Below, in pieces: positions 1 to 7,637 of a DNA stretch of 64,000 bases. Every line of letters begins with the position of its first letter. The first letter of the stretch is position 1. Below the pieces are notes generated by a model. The model had not been told where the DNA came from. It did no database searches and worked only from the letters and a program-made list of their open reading frames with translations. Made by a program: the position numbers and the translations under genes. This DNA is from an uncultured Steroidobacter sp. (GTDB lineage: Bacteria > Pseudomonadota > Gammaproteobacteria > Steroidobacterales > Steroidobacteraceae): the NCBI GenBank assembly GCA_938008435.1, contig CALLKK010000018.1:124001-188000 (forward strand). The letters are read 5' to 3'.

Positions 1-1050
1 GCTAGCGGCGATCTCGGCAACGAGGTGCGCGTCGAATCGAACGACGAGCTCGGCCATCTGCTCAACTCGCTGCGCCGCATGGATCAGAAGCTCGTCGAGA
101 TCGTGGCGAGCGTGCGCGACAGCGCCGATGCGGTGGGCACGGCGGCGCGTCAGCTCTCGCGCGGCAACGACGACCTCTCGCAGCGCACGCAGGAGCAGGC
201 CGCGGCGCTCGAGGAAACCGCTTCGAGCATGGAGCAGATGACCGCGACCGTGAAGCAGAACGCGGACAACGCGCGTCAGGCCAATCAGCTTGCGGTCGGT
301 GCGCGCGAACAGGCGGAGAAGGGCGGCGCCGTGGTGCATCGCGCGATCAGCGCGATGGGCGAGATCAACGCCGCGAGCCGCAAGATCGCCGACATCATCA
401 GCGTCATCGACGAGATCGCCTTCCAGACCAATCTGCTCGCACTCAACGCCGCGGTGGAAGCGGCGCGCGCCGGCGAACAGGGCCGCGGCTTCGCGGTGGT
501 GGCGACGGAAGTGCGCAACCTCGCGCAGCGTAGCGCGAGCGCGGCGAAGGAGATCAAGGATCTCATCAACGACTCGGTCGAGAAGGTCAAGGTCGGCTCG
601 GAGCTCGTCGACGAGTCGGGCAAGACGCTGGCCGAGATCATGGAGAGCGTCAAGAAGGTCACCGACATCGTGGCCGAGATCGCCGCGGCGAGCGAAGAGC
701 AGTCGGCCGGCATCGAGCAGGTCAACAACGCCGTGGCCCAGATGGACAACGTGACGCAGCAGAACGCCGCGTTGGTCGAGGAGGCCTCGGCCGCGAGCAA
801 GGCGATGGAGCAGCAGTCGGCGAAGCTCGTGTCGCAGATCGGCTATTTCCGCACGACGCATGGCCGCGCCATCGCGCGCGAGGTCGTCGCGACGAACGTC
901 GAAGAGCGGCCGGCTGTGGTACGCCCGAGCGTTCAGAAGCCCGTCCGTGCGACCACGCCGCGACCGGCAGCGATGCCGGCGGCACCGCGCAGCACGCCGG
1001 CGCCGCTCGCACACGCCAGCGGGGACGACAGTGTTTGGCAAGAGTTTTGA
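1..1050 (+). CDS. Methyl-accepting chemotaxis protein, C-terminal part (5' end outside window)
   Basis: The reading frame is open from base 1, so the sensor and membrane domains lie upstream. What remains is the end of a HAMP-like segment followed by the long coiled-coil cytoplasmic hairpin. The hairpin tip, which contacts CheA and CheW, is recognisable as EIAFQTNLLALNAAVEAARA. A flexible Pro/Ala-rich stretch follows, and the protein ends in VWQEF. This fits the xWxxF pentapeptide that tethers CheR and CheB in other receptors. Its position directly before cheW-cheR-cheD-cheB fits a receptor serving this cluster. The ligand cannot be inferred because the sensor domain is missing. Confidence 0.95.
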   Translation, partial: ASGDLGNEVRVESNDELGHLLNSLRRMDQKLVEIVASVRDSADAVGTAARQLSRGNDDLSQRTQEQAAALEETASSMEQMTATVKQNADNARQANQLAVGAREQAEKGGAVVHRAISAMGEINAASRKIADIISVIDEIAFQTNLLALNAAVEAARAGEQGRGFAVVATEVRNLAQRSASAAKEIKDLINDSVEKVKVGSELVDESGKTLAEIMESVKKVTDIVAEIAAASEEQSAGIEQVNNAVAQMDNVTQQNAALVEEASAASKAMEQQSAKLVSQIGYFRTTHGRAIAREVVATNVEERPAVVRPSVQKPVRATTPRPAAMPAAPRSTPAPLAHASGDDSVWQEF

Positions 1051-1070
1051 GAGATGACGAAGGACGGTCA

Positions 1071-1098
1071 CGGGGCGCAGTCGCAAGAGTGCGCCCCG
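1071..1098 (+). other. Stem-loop between the chemoreceptor gene and cheW
   Basis: CGGGGCGCA (1071-1079) and TGCGCCCCG (1090-1098) form a perfect 9-bp stem with a 10-nt loop. No T run follows, so it is more likely an mRNA-stabilising or attenuating intercistronic hairpin than a full terminator. Confidence 0.45.
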
Positions 1099-1134
1099 CG
1101 GCTCTGACTCACCCCACAGCGCAGGTTCACCACG

Positions 1135-1650
1135 ATGACTACGATCAATGCCTCGGCCCAAGACGCAGCCGCTTCCCGATCCAACCAGGTCCTCACGTTC
1201 ACCTTGGGCGACGAGACCTACGGGGTCGATATTCTGCGCGTGCAGGAAATTCGCGGCTGGTCCCCGGTGACGCGCATTCCGCAGACGCCGCCGCACGTGC
1301 TCGGCGTGCTGAATCTGCGCGGCTCGATCGTGCCGATCGTCGATCTGCGTATGCGCTTCAATCTCGAGCGCGCCGAGTACACGCCGCTCACGGTCATCAT
1401 CGTCCTGTCGATCGAATCGGCGCACGGGCGTCGCGACATCGGCCTCGTCGTCGACGGCGTATCGGATGTGATCGACGTGAAGCACGATGAGGTCAAGCCT
1501 GCGCCGGAGCTCGGCGAGCAGGTCAGCACCGAGTTCATCGAGGGCCTGACGTCCGTGTCGGGGCGCATGGTGATGCTGCTCGATATCGACAAGCTCGTCG
1601 GCGGCGACATTGCCGACGTCGCGGCGCTGCCTGCCGCGGCCAACGCATGA
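1135..1650 (+). CDS. cheW: Chemotaxis coupling protein CheW
   Basis: CheW is a scaffold that links chemoreceptors to the kinase CheA in the cytoplasmic array. The 171-residue product has the usual CheW length and core, including FTLGDETYGVDILRVQEIR near residues 22-40, the conserved NLRGSIVPIVDLR segment, and GLVVDGVSDV. The N-terminal 20 residues are low-complexity and Ala/Ser-rich. It lies 84 bp after the receptor gene and 80 bp before cheR, all on the same strand, consistent with one transcription unit. No odd features are seen. Confidence 0.96.
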   Translation: MTTINASAQDAAASRSNQVLTFTLGDETYGVDILRVQEIRGWSPVTRIPQTPPHVLGVLNLRGSIVPIVDLRMRFNLERAEYTPLTVIIVLSIESAHGRRDIGLVVDGVSDVIDVKHDEVKPAPELGEQVSTEFIEGLTSVSGRMVMLLDIDKLVGGDIADVAALPAAANA

Positions 1651-1730
1651 GGTTGAAGGCGCGCCGAGAAGCAAGTCGCTGAGCGCCGCTTCATCTCTTT
1701 CTGCGGCGCGCGCCGTCCTGCAAAGCCATC

Positions 1731-2615
1731 ATGTCCAACAGCTCGACTGCTCGGTCGTCTGCACACGAAGCCGACGGATCACCCGTGCTGCGGGATCCGG
1801 AGTTCGACTTCATCCGGCACGTGGTGAGCGAGAACGCAGGCATCGTGCTCGGCCCGAACAAGCGTCAGCTCGTGCAAAGCCGCGTCGCGCGCCGCATGCG
1901 CGAGCTCGGCATCGCTTCGTACGAGGCGTATTGCGAGCACGTGCGCGAGTCGGGGCCGGAGGAGCTCGTCGGTCTGATCAACGCGCTCACCACGAACGTC
2001 ACTTCGTTCTTTCGCGAGAACCATCATTTCGAGGCGCTCGCCGGCTACATGCTGCCCGAGGCGATGCAGCGCAACTCTGCGACGCGCCGTCTGCGGATCT
2101 GGTCGGCGGGCTGTTCGACCGGCGAAGAGGCGTACTGCATCGCCATGGTGGCGAGCGAAGTGGTGCCGACGATGCCGCGCTGGGATCTCAAGATCCTCGC
2201 GACCGACATCGACAGTAACGTCATCGCGGAAGCCGAGCGCGGCGTCTATCCGCTCGAACGCGTCGCCACGATTCCGGAAGCGCGGCTCAAGCGTTTCTTC
2301 CGGCGCGGCACCGGCAGCGAAGAGGGCAATGTCCGCATTCGTCCCGAGGTCGCGCAGCTCGTGACATTCCGGCCGCTCAATCTCATGCAGGAGTGGCCGA
2401 TGCGCGGACCGTTCGACGTGATCTTCTGCCGCAACGTCATGATCTATTTCGATCAGCGCACGCGCGAGCGGCTCATCGAGCGTTTCGCGCGGATCCTCGC
2501 GCCGGGCGGCTATCTCTGCATCGGGCACGCGGAATCGATTCACGGCAGCTCGACGCCGTTCAAATCGGTCGGCAAGACGATCTATCGACGCACGGGAGAC
2601 ATGCGTGCTGGCTGA
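1731..2615 (+). CDS. cheR: Chemoreceptor glutamate methyltransferase CheR
   Basis: CheR transfers methyl groups from S-adenosylmethionine to receptor glutamates and so sets adaptation. The 294-residue protein has the N-terminal helical domain followed by the SAM fold. Visible motifs are TTNVTSFFRENHHFE, the SAM-binding SAGCSTGEEAY, and FCRNVMIYFD. The length is typical. Its stop overlaps the GTG start of cheD by 11 bp, which implies translational coupling. The VWQEF end of the upstream receptor is a plausible docking site for it. Confidence 0.97.
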   Translation: MSNSSTARSSAHEADGSPVLRDPEFDFIRHVVSENAGIVLGPNKRQLVQSRVARRMRELGIASYEAYCEHVRESGPEELVGLINALTTNVTSFFRENHHFEALAGYMLPEAMQRNSATRRLRIWSAGCSTGEEAYCIAMVASEVVPTMPRWDLKILATDIDSNVIAEAERGVYPLERVATIPEARLKRFFRRGTGSEEGNVRIRPEVAQLVTFRPLNLMQEWPMRGPFDVIFCRNVMIYFDQRTRERLIERFARILAPGGYLCIGHAESIHGSSTPFKSVGKTIYRRTGDMRAG

Positions 2616-3231
2616 GCGAGCCCAATTACCGCCGGCGCTGCCCGGGTTCGAAGGGATTCGCCGCTATCGCGACCAGAGCGGCAAAGTCGTCGTCAAGCTG
2701 CTGCCGGGCGATTACTACGTCACCCGCGGCGACGAGGTGCTCGACACGATCCTCGGCTCGTGCGTGGCGGCGTGCATTCGCAATCCGAAGCTGCGCATCG
2801 GCGGCATGAATCACTTCATGCTGCCGCGCCCGAGCGCGCACGGCAACGATGCGTGGGAAAAGGTCGCCGGACGCGCCACGCGCTACGGCAGCGCCTCGAT
2901 GGAGCAGCTCATCAACGGGATCCTGCGCGCGGGCGGCACGCGAGCGGATCTGGAGGTCAAGATCTTCGGCGGCGGGCGCGTGTTGTCGAGCATGTCCGAC
3001 ATCGGCAGCCGCAATGTCAGCTTCGTCCGCGAGTATCTGAAGCAAGAAGGTTTGAAGGTCGTCTCGGAAGACGTCGGCACGATCTATCCGCGTCACGTGC
3101 AGTACTTTCCGATGACCGGCCGTGTGCGTGTCCGCTACCTCAAGCCGCGCGCCGATGTCGTCACGCAAGAGCAGAAGTTCTTGAAGCGCATCGAGCAGGC
3201 ACCGGTGGCGGGCGAGATCGATTTGTTCTGA
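2605..3231 (+). CDS. cheD: Receptor glutamine deamidase CheD
   Basis: CheD deamidates receptor glutamines to methyl-accepting glutamates. The 208-residue protein carries the family core LDTILGSCVAACI with the catalytic Cys, and GGMNHFMLP with the catalytic His. KIFGGGRVLSSMSDIG follows further on. The GTG start at 2605 lies inside the end of cheR. It has about 45 extra residues at the N-terminus compared with short CheD proteins. A 171-bp gap to cheB follows, in which I see no gene. Confidence 0.96.
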   Translation: MLAERAQLPPALPGFEGIRRYRDQSGKVVVKLLPGDYYVTRGDEVLDTILGSCVAACIRNPKLRIGGMNHFMLPRPSAHGNDAWEKVAGRATRYGSASMEQLINGILRAGGTRADLEVKIFGGGRVLSSMSDIGSRNVSFVREYLKQEGLKVVSEDVGTIYPRHVQYFPMTGRVRVRYLKPRADVVTQEQKFLKRIEQAPVAGEIDLF

Positions 3232-3402
3232 TTCATTGGTGGCGAGGTGGCGCAGAGACGAGATAGGTAAGCGACAAGCGCTGACGCAACGAAGCGAGAG
3301 GACTTACCGGAACGATCGCGAGCATCGTGGCGGTATCGTCCCATCGCACATCGTTCGTCGCCGACCGATTCGTCGTCCCGCCTCGTCGGCCCAGAGGTCG
3401 CA

Positions 3403-4509
3403 ATGGCTATCAAAGTGCTCATCGTCGATGATTCCGCGCTGGTGCGTAAGCTCTTGATGGAGATGCTCTCGCGCGATCGCGACATTCAGGTGGTCGGCAC
3501 GGCGTCCGATCCGTACGTTGCCCGCGAGAAGATCAAGCAGCTCAATCCGCACGTGATCACGCTCGATGTCGAGATGCCGCGGATGGACGGGCTCACCTTT
3601 CTCGAGAACCTCATGCGTCTGCGGCCCATGCCGGTGGTCATGGTGTCCTCGCTGACGCAGCGCGGCGCCGATGTCACGCTGCGGGCGCTCGAGCTCGGCG
3701 CGGTGGATTTCGTGGCGAAGCCGCGCATCGACGTTGCCGGTACGTTGGTCGAATACGCGGATGAGCTGATCGCCAAGGTCAAGGCGGCCGCCGGAGCGCG
3801 AGTGAGCACCCGGCTCGGCTTGACGCGCGCACCGAATCTCCAAGTCGATCCGCGCCGCACGGCGGATGCGATCTTGCCGGCCACCGCGACGCGTCCGCGC
3901 GTGCTGTACACGACCGATCGCATCGTCGCGATCGGCGCTTCGACCGGCGGCACCGAGGCCATTCGCGAAGTGCTGCAGGCGCTGCCTGCGGATGCGCCGG
4001 CCATCGTCATTTCGCAGCACATTCCGGCGGCGTTCAGCCGCCCGTTTGCCGAGCGCATGAATCAGTGCTCGGCGATGTCGGTATGCGAGGCGCAGGATGG
4101 TCAGCACATCCTGCCGGGACACGTGTACATCGCGCCGGGCGACCGGCACTTGATCATCGAACGCGACGGCGCGCGCTATCGATGCCGGCTGAGCGACGGT
4201 CCGCACGTCAATCGTCACCGGCCGAGCGTCGATGTGATGTTCCGCTCGGTCGCGCAGAACGTCGGACCCAATGCGACCGGCGTGCTGCTCACGGGAATGG
4301 GCGATGACGGTGCGCGCGGCTTGCTCGAGATGCTGGAGGCGGGGGCGCACACGATCGCGCAGGACGAGGCGAGCAGCGTCGTTTGGGGCATGCCGGGTAC
4401 GGCGGTACGGCTGGGCGCCGCTCAGCAAGTCTTGCCGCTGCACCGCATCGCGGAAGCCATCCTGCATCTGGCGGCGGAACGTGCCGGCCACCTTGCCGCG
4501 AACGGCTGA
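3403..4509 (+). CDS. cheB: Chemotaxis response regulator and methylesterase CheB
   Basis: CheB removes receptor methyl esters after phosphorylation by CheA. The 368-residue protein has an N-terminal receiver domain with acidic pocket VDD (residues 9-10) and phospho-acceptor Asp55 in LDVEMPRMDG. A linker at about 130-170 leads to the catalytic domain. The catalytic residues are visible: Ser180 in IGASTGG, His206 in SQHIPAAF and the Asp pair at 301-302 in TGMGDDGARG. It completes a W-R-D-B order. cheA and cheY are not in the window and would be expected upstream of base 1. Confidence 0.97.
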   Translation: MAIKVLIVDDSALVRKLLMEMLSRDRDIQVVGTASDPYVAREKIKQLNPHVITLDVEMPRMDGLTFLENLMRLRPMPVVMVSSLTQRGADVTLRALELGAVDFVAKPRIDVAGTLVEYADELIAKVKAAAGARVSTRLGLTRAPNLQVDPRRTADAILPATATRPRVLYTTDRIVAIGASTGGTEAIREVLQALPADAPAIVISQHIPAAFSRPFAERMNQCSAMSVCEAQDGQHILPGHVYIAPGDRHLIIERDGARYRCRLSDGPHVNRHRPSVDVMFRSVAQNVGPNATGVLLTGMGDDGARGLLEMLEAGAHTIAQDEASSVVWGMPGTAVRLGAAQQVLPLHRIAEAILHLAAERAGHLAANG

Positions 4510-4692
4510 GGACCGTCGGCGCGGCCGCGCCGCACATCTTCATATCAGAAGTGATAACCGCGCCGTATCGCAGCGCGAGTCGCGTGTGTACGCTGCTATG
4601 CAGCAAGGAGGGTGGCAGCTGCGTCTGCCGTGTAGGTACGGAGATTCGTTGATCCGCTTCAGCCTTCATTCTTGCATGCCGATAACCTGATC

Positions 4693-5589
4693 ATGATCGC
4701 AGATAACACAGCTCAAGATAGCCTCGCGACGACTGTCCCGTCCGCTACCTCGAGCGCGTTCGCCTTCGTCGCGGAGCTTGCTCAGGAAGTCTCGCGCGGG
4801 CGGGTGGAATTGCCGTCGTTCCCGGATGTCGCCCTGCGCGTGCGCAAGGTGCTCGCCGACGAGCATGTATCGAACGAACAGATCGCGCGCGTCGTCGGCT
4901 CCGATGCCGGGCTCGCCGCCCGGGTGTTCGCGCTCGCCAACTCGGCGGCGCTCAATCGCAGCGGCCGCACGATCACGGACTTGAAAACCGCCGTGAACCG
5001 CATCGGCCACAACAACGTGCGCACCGCCGCGGTGTCGTACGCGATCGCGCAGCTGCGGCGCGCAGCGGAGCTGCAGCACATCGCAAAGGAGCTGGAGGCG
5101 CTCTGGCAGGAGGCGACCCTCGTCGCGGCGCTTGCCTACGCCATCGGTTCGCGCGCGCCCGACGTCAGCGCCGACGAGTGCATGCTCGCCGGGCTTCTGC
5201 ACAACGTCGGCAAGATCTATATCCTGGCACGCGCCAACCGCCATTCCGGCTTGTTCGAAGATCCGGCGGCACTTGGGCAGGTGATGCGCGACTGGCACGC
5301 GAACGTCGGTAAGGCGATCGTCGAGAACTGGGGTTTCCCGGAGCACATTGCCGAGGCGGTCGGCGAGCACGAGAACATCGACCGGCATGCCGGTCAGCCG
5401 GACGTCACCGACGTGCTGACGGTGGCGGTCATGATGTCGAGCTTCGTCGGTCAGGAAACCGATCTCGAGCTCAACATGCAGGGCGTCAAGGCGTTCTGGC
5501 GGCTCGATCTCGACAACGCCAAGTGCGTCTACATCATGCGCGACTGCAAGGAAGAGATCGCGCTGCTGCGCTCGGCGCTCGGCGACTGA
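4693..5589 (+). CDS. HDOD-domain signalling protein
   Basis: HDOD domains resemble HD phosphohydrolases but usually lack the full metal site and act as signalling modules. Residues about 20-220 hold the HDOD core: VELPSFPDVALRVRKVL, a GSDAGLAARVFALANSA segment, and LLHNVGK in place of a canonical HD pair. The start is taken as ATG 4693. An in-frame TTG at 4672 is possible, but neither start has a good Shine-Dalgarno. It follows cheB by 183 bp. HDOD genes are often found near chemotaxis and two-component genes, which suggests a regulatory role. Target unknown. Confidence 0.85.
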   Translation: MIADNTAQDSLATTVPSATSSAFAFVAELAQEVSRGRVELPSFPDVALRVRKVLADEHVSNEQIARVVGSDAGLAARVFALANSAALNRSGRTITDLKTAVNRIGHNNVRTAAVSYAIAQLRRAAELQHIAKELEALWQEATLVAALAYAIGSRAPDVSADECMLAGLLHNVGKIYILARANRHSGLFEDPAALGQVMRDWHANVGKAIVENWGFPEHIAEAVGEHENIDRHAGQPDVTDVLTVAVMMSSFVGQETDLELNMQGVKAFWRLDLDNAKCVYIMRDCKEEIALLRSALGD

Positions 5590-5601
5590 GCGTGCTCATG
5601 C

Positions 5602-5636
5602 GACGCGCACCGTCGGCAGCCGCGTCGGTGCGCGTC
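5602..5636 (+). terminator. Stem-loop after the HDOD gene, possible terminator
   Basis: GACGCGCACCG (5602-5612) pairs perfectly with CGGTGCGCGTC (5626-5636), an 11-bp stem with a 13-nt loop. Only a short CCTTC follows, so intrinsic termination would be weak. It lies 13 nt after the HDOD stop codon. Confidence 0.45.
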
Positions 5637-5728
5637 CTTCGACCTGCCGGCCGCCGACGCGCCGTTTCGCTGCGGCTCTTCCCGTTGGTTTGGGGGTTTC
5701 CCTCATTGCGCGCTACAGCGTCGGAGTA

Positions 5729-5738
5729 GGAACGTTCC
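5729..5738. promoter_or_regulatory. Palindrome GGAACGTTCC upstream of the receiver-GAF-kinase gene
   Basis: A perfect 10-bp palindrome lies 67 bp before the ATG at 5806, in the only intergenic space upstream of that gene. It could be an operator. No regulator can be assigned. Confidence 0.2.
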
Positions 5739-5805
5739 GTGAGTGCCGTACGTACCGTTGGCACGGACGCCTCCCACCCTTCATCGTGCCATCGGAATTA
5801 GCTGC

Positions 5806-7488
5806 ATGCCCGGAACGATTCTCGTCGCCGAAGATGATCCCGAAGCACGCGAGCTGCTGAGGCTCGTGCTCGGCCCGGGCTACCACGTGCTCGCGGCGGC
5901 CGACGGCGTCGAAGCCTACGAGATGCTGCGCCGTGAGCGGCCCGATCTGCTGATCACCGACATCGTCATGCCGCGCATGGACGGCTACGAGCTCGTCCGC
6001 AAGGTGCGCGAGCAACAAAGCACGGCCGACCTTCCCGTTATCTTCTGTTCGGCCTCTTATCACGAACGCGAAGTGCGCGAGATGGCGCGCGAGCTGGGCG
6101 TCGTGAGCACCTTGGCCAAGCCGTACGATCACGATTTGGTGAGGAGCATCGTGGCCGATGCGCTCGCAGCGCGCTTGCCGACCGCATCGTGCGAGACGGA
6201 CGTTACCGATGCCGACGCGGCGCGATGCCTGCACGAAGCGCAGGAGCGCTTGAACGCGATGGTGGCGTTCAGTCGCCGGCTGTTCGCCGAGGCCGACGTG
6301 TCGGGTATTGCCGCCTGTGCGAGCGGCGCCGCCCGCGAAATTCTGTTCGCGCAATGCGCGCAAGTGTTCCTCGGCGAGGATGCGACCCCGGAGCTTGCGA
6401 CCGCGAGCGGTATCGAAGAGAGCGAGCTTGCCGCCGTATTGGCCTCGCCGTTGTACGCCGAGCTGCGCGCGCGTATCGAGCAGGGCCAAGAGCCCGTGTA
6501 TCCGGAATCGCCGCGCGATACGTCGTCCGAACGCGGCCAGCTCACATCGTTGCTCGGCGTGCCGATCGCATCGGCCACGCGCCGCTACGGCTATCTCTGC
6601 GTCGTCAATCGCATCGGGTTACGTGCGTTCACGGCGGAGGATGTCGGCATTGCGCGCGCGATCGCGGCGCAGGTGGCCATGGCCTACGAGAACGCGACGC
6701 GTTGTCACGCGCTGCAAGCGGAAATCGCGCGCCGCTCGGCGATGGAGGAGCAGGTGCGCCGCCTCAATCGCGAGCTCGAGGCGCGCGTGCGCGAGCGCAC
6801 CGCCGAGCTCGAATGTGCGAATCGCGAGCTCGCGACGTTTGCCTATTCGGTCGCGCACGATCTGCGCGCGCCGCTGCGCTCGATCGATGCGCAGGTGCAG
6901 CTCTTGTGCGCGGGCGGCATGGGCGCACTGCCGCGTCCGGTGGTGGTGCAGCTCGAACAGATTCGCCGCGGCGCCGAACACATGAGCGCGCTGATCGATG
7001 GGCTGCTCGCGATCTCGCGCGTGCGTCACGCGGAGATGAGCAAGCAGCGCGTCGCGCTCGGCGATCTCGTGTCGCGGACGCTCACCATGCTCGCGAGCGA
7101 AGTCGAGGAGCGGCCGATCGAGTGGCGCATTCATCCGCTGCCGACGGTCGAGTGCGACGAAGAGCTGATCCTGCAGGTCTTCGTCAATCTGATCCACAAT
7201 GCGATCAAGTACACGCGTCCGCGCACGCAGCCCGTGATCGAGATCGGCTACGAGCGCGGCGAGCGCCCCAATGTCTACGTGCGCGACAACGGCGTCGGCT
7301 TCGACATGCGCTATGCCGCCAAACTCTTCGGCCCGTTCCAGCGCCTGCACCGGCAGGATGAGTTCGAGGGCACCGGAGTCGGGCTTGCGACCGTCAGCCG
7401 CATCGTCGAGCGGCACGGCGGGCAGGTCTGGGCCGAATCGACCCTCGGCGAAGGTGCCGTCTTTCACGTGATGCTGCCGGGCATGTGA
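5806..7488 (+). CDS. Hybrid signalling protein: receiver, GAF-like and histidine kinase domains
   Basis: A soluble 560-residue protein that probably senses a signal through its middle domain and autophosphorylates. Residues 1-120 form a receiver domain with ILVAEDD and phospho-acceptor Asp52 in TDIVMPRMDG. Residues about 140-310 look like a GAF domain (LLGVPIASATRRYGYLCVV). A coiled coil leads to the HisKA helix with His351 in SVAHDLRAPLRS. The ATPase part has the N box IHNAIKY and G box GTGVGLATV. The start is placed at ATG 5806 because upstream in-frame codons would add an unlikely tail before the receiver domain. No transmembrane segment is seen. A related kinase lies at 48671-49732. Confidence 0.9.
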   Translation: MPGTILVAEDDPEARELLRLVLGPGYHVLAAADGVEAYEMLRRERPDLLITDIVMPRMDGYELVRKVREQQSTADLPVIFCSASYHEREVREMARELGVVSTLAKPYDHDLVRSIVADALAARLPTASCETDVTDADAARCLHEAQERLNAMVAFSRRLFAEADVSGIAACASGAAREILFAQCAQVFLGEDATPELATASGIEESELAAVLASPLYAELRARIEQGQEPVYPESPRDTSSERGQLTSLLGVPIASATRRYGYLCVVNRIGLRAFTAEDVGIARAIAAQVAMAYENATRCHALQAEIARRSAMEEQVRRLNRELEARVRERTAELECANRELATFAYSVAHDLRAPLRSIDAQVQLLCAGGMGALPRPVVVQLEQIRRGAEHMSALIDGLLAISRVRHAEMSKQRVALGDLVSRTLTMLASEVEERPIEWRIHPLPTVECDEELILQVFVNLIHNAIKYTRPRTQPVIEIGYERGERPNVYVRDNGVGFDMRYAAKLFGPFQRLHRQDEFEGTGVGLATVSRIVERHGGQVWAESTLGEGAVFHVMLPGM

Positions 7489-7637
7489 CCGGCGACGGGC
7501 CGGCGGACTGATCCGGCGGCTGCTGCCTCCGAGCGGCAAGCGGCGCCCGCGACCCGCAGGCTGCGCGCGCCCGTGGACTCCAAGGCCCAGACTGATTAGT
7601 CTCCCGGCCTCCGAACATCCCTAGACCCGCGATTTTC

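Noticed and set aside
4510..4692. Possible riboswitch in the 183-bp gap before the HDOD gene
   Set aside because: I compared it by eye with the c-di-GMP (GEMM) pattern and found no match; only weak hairpins remain.
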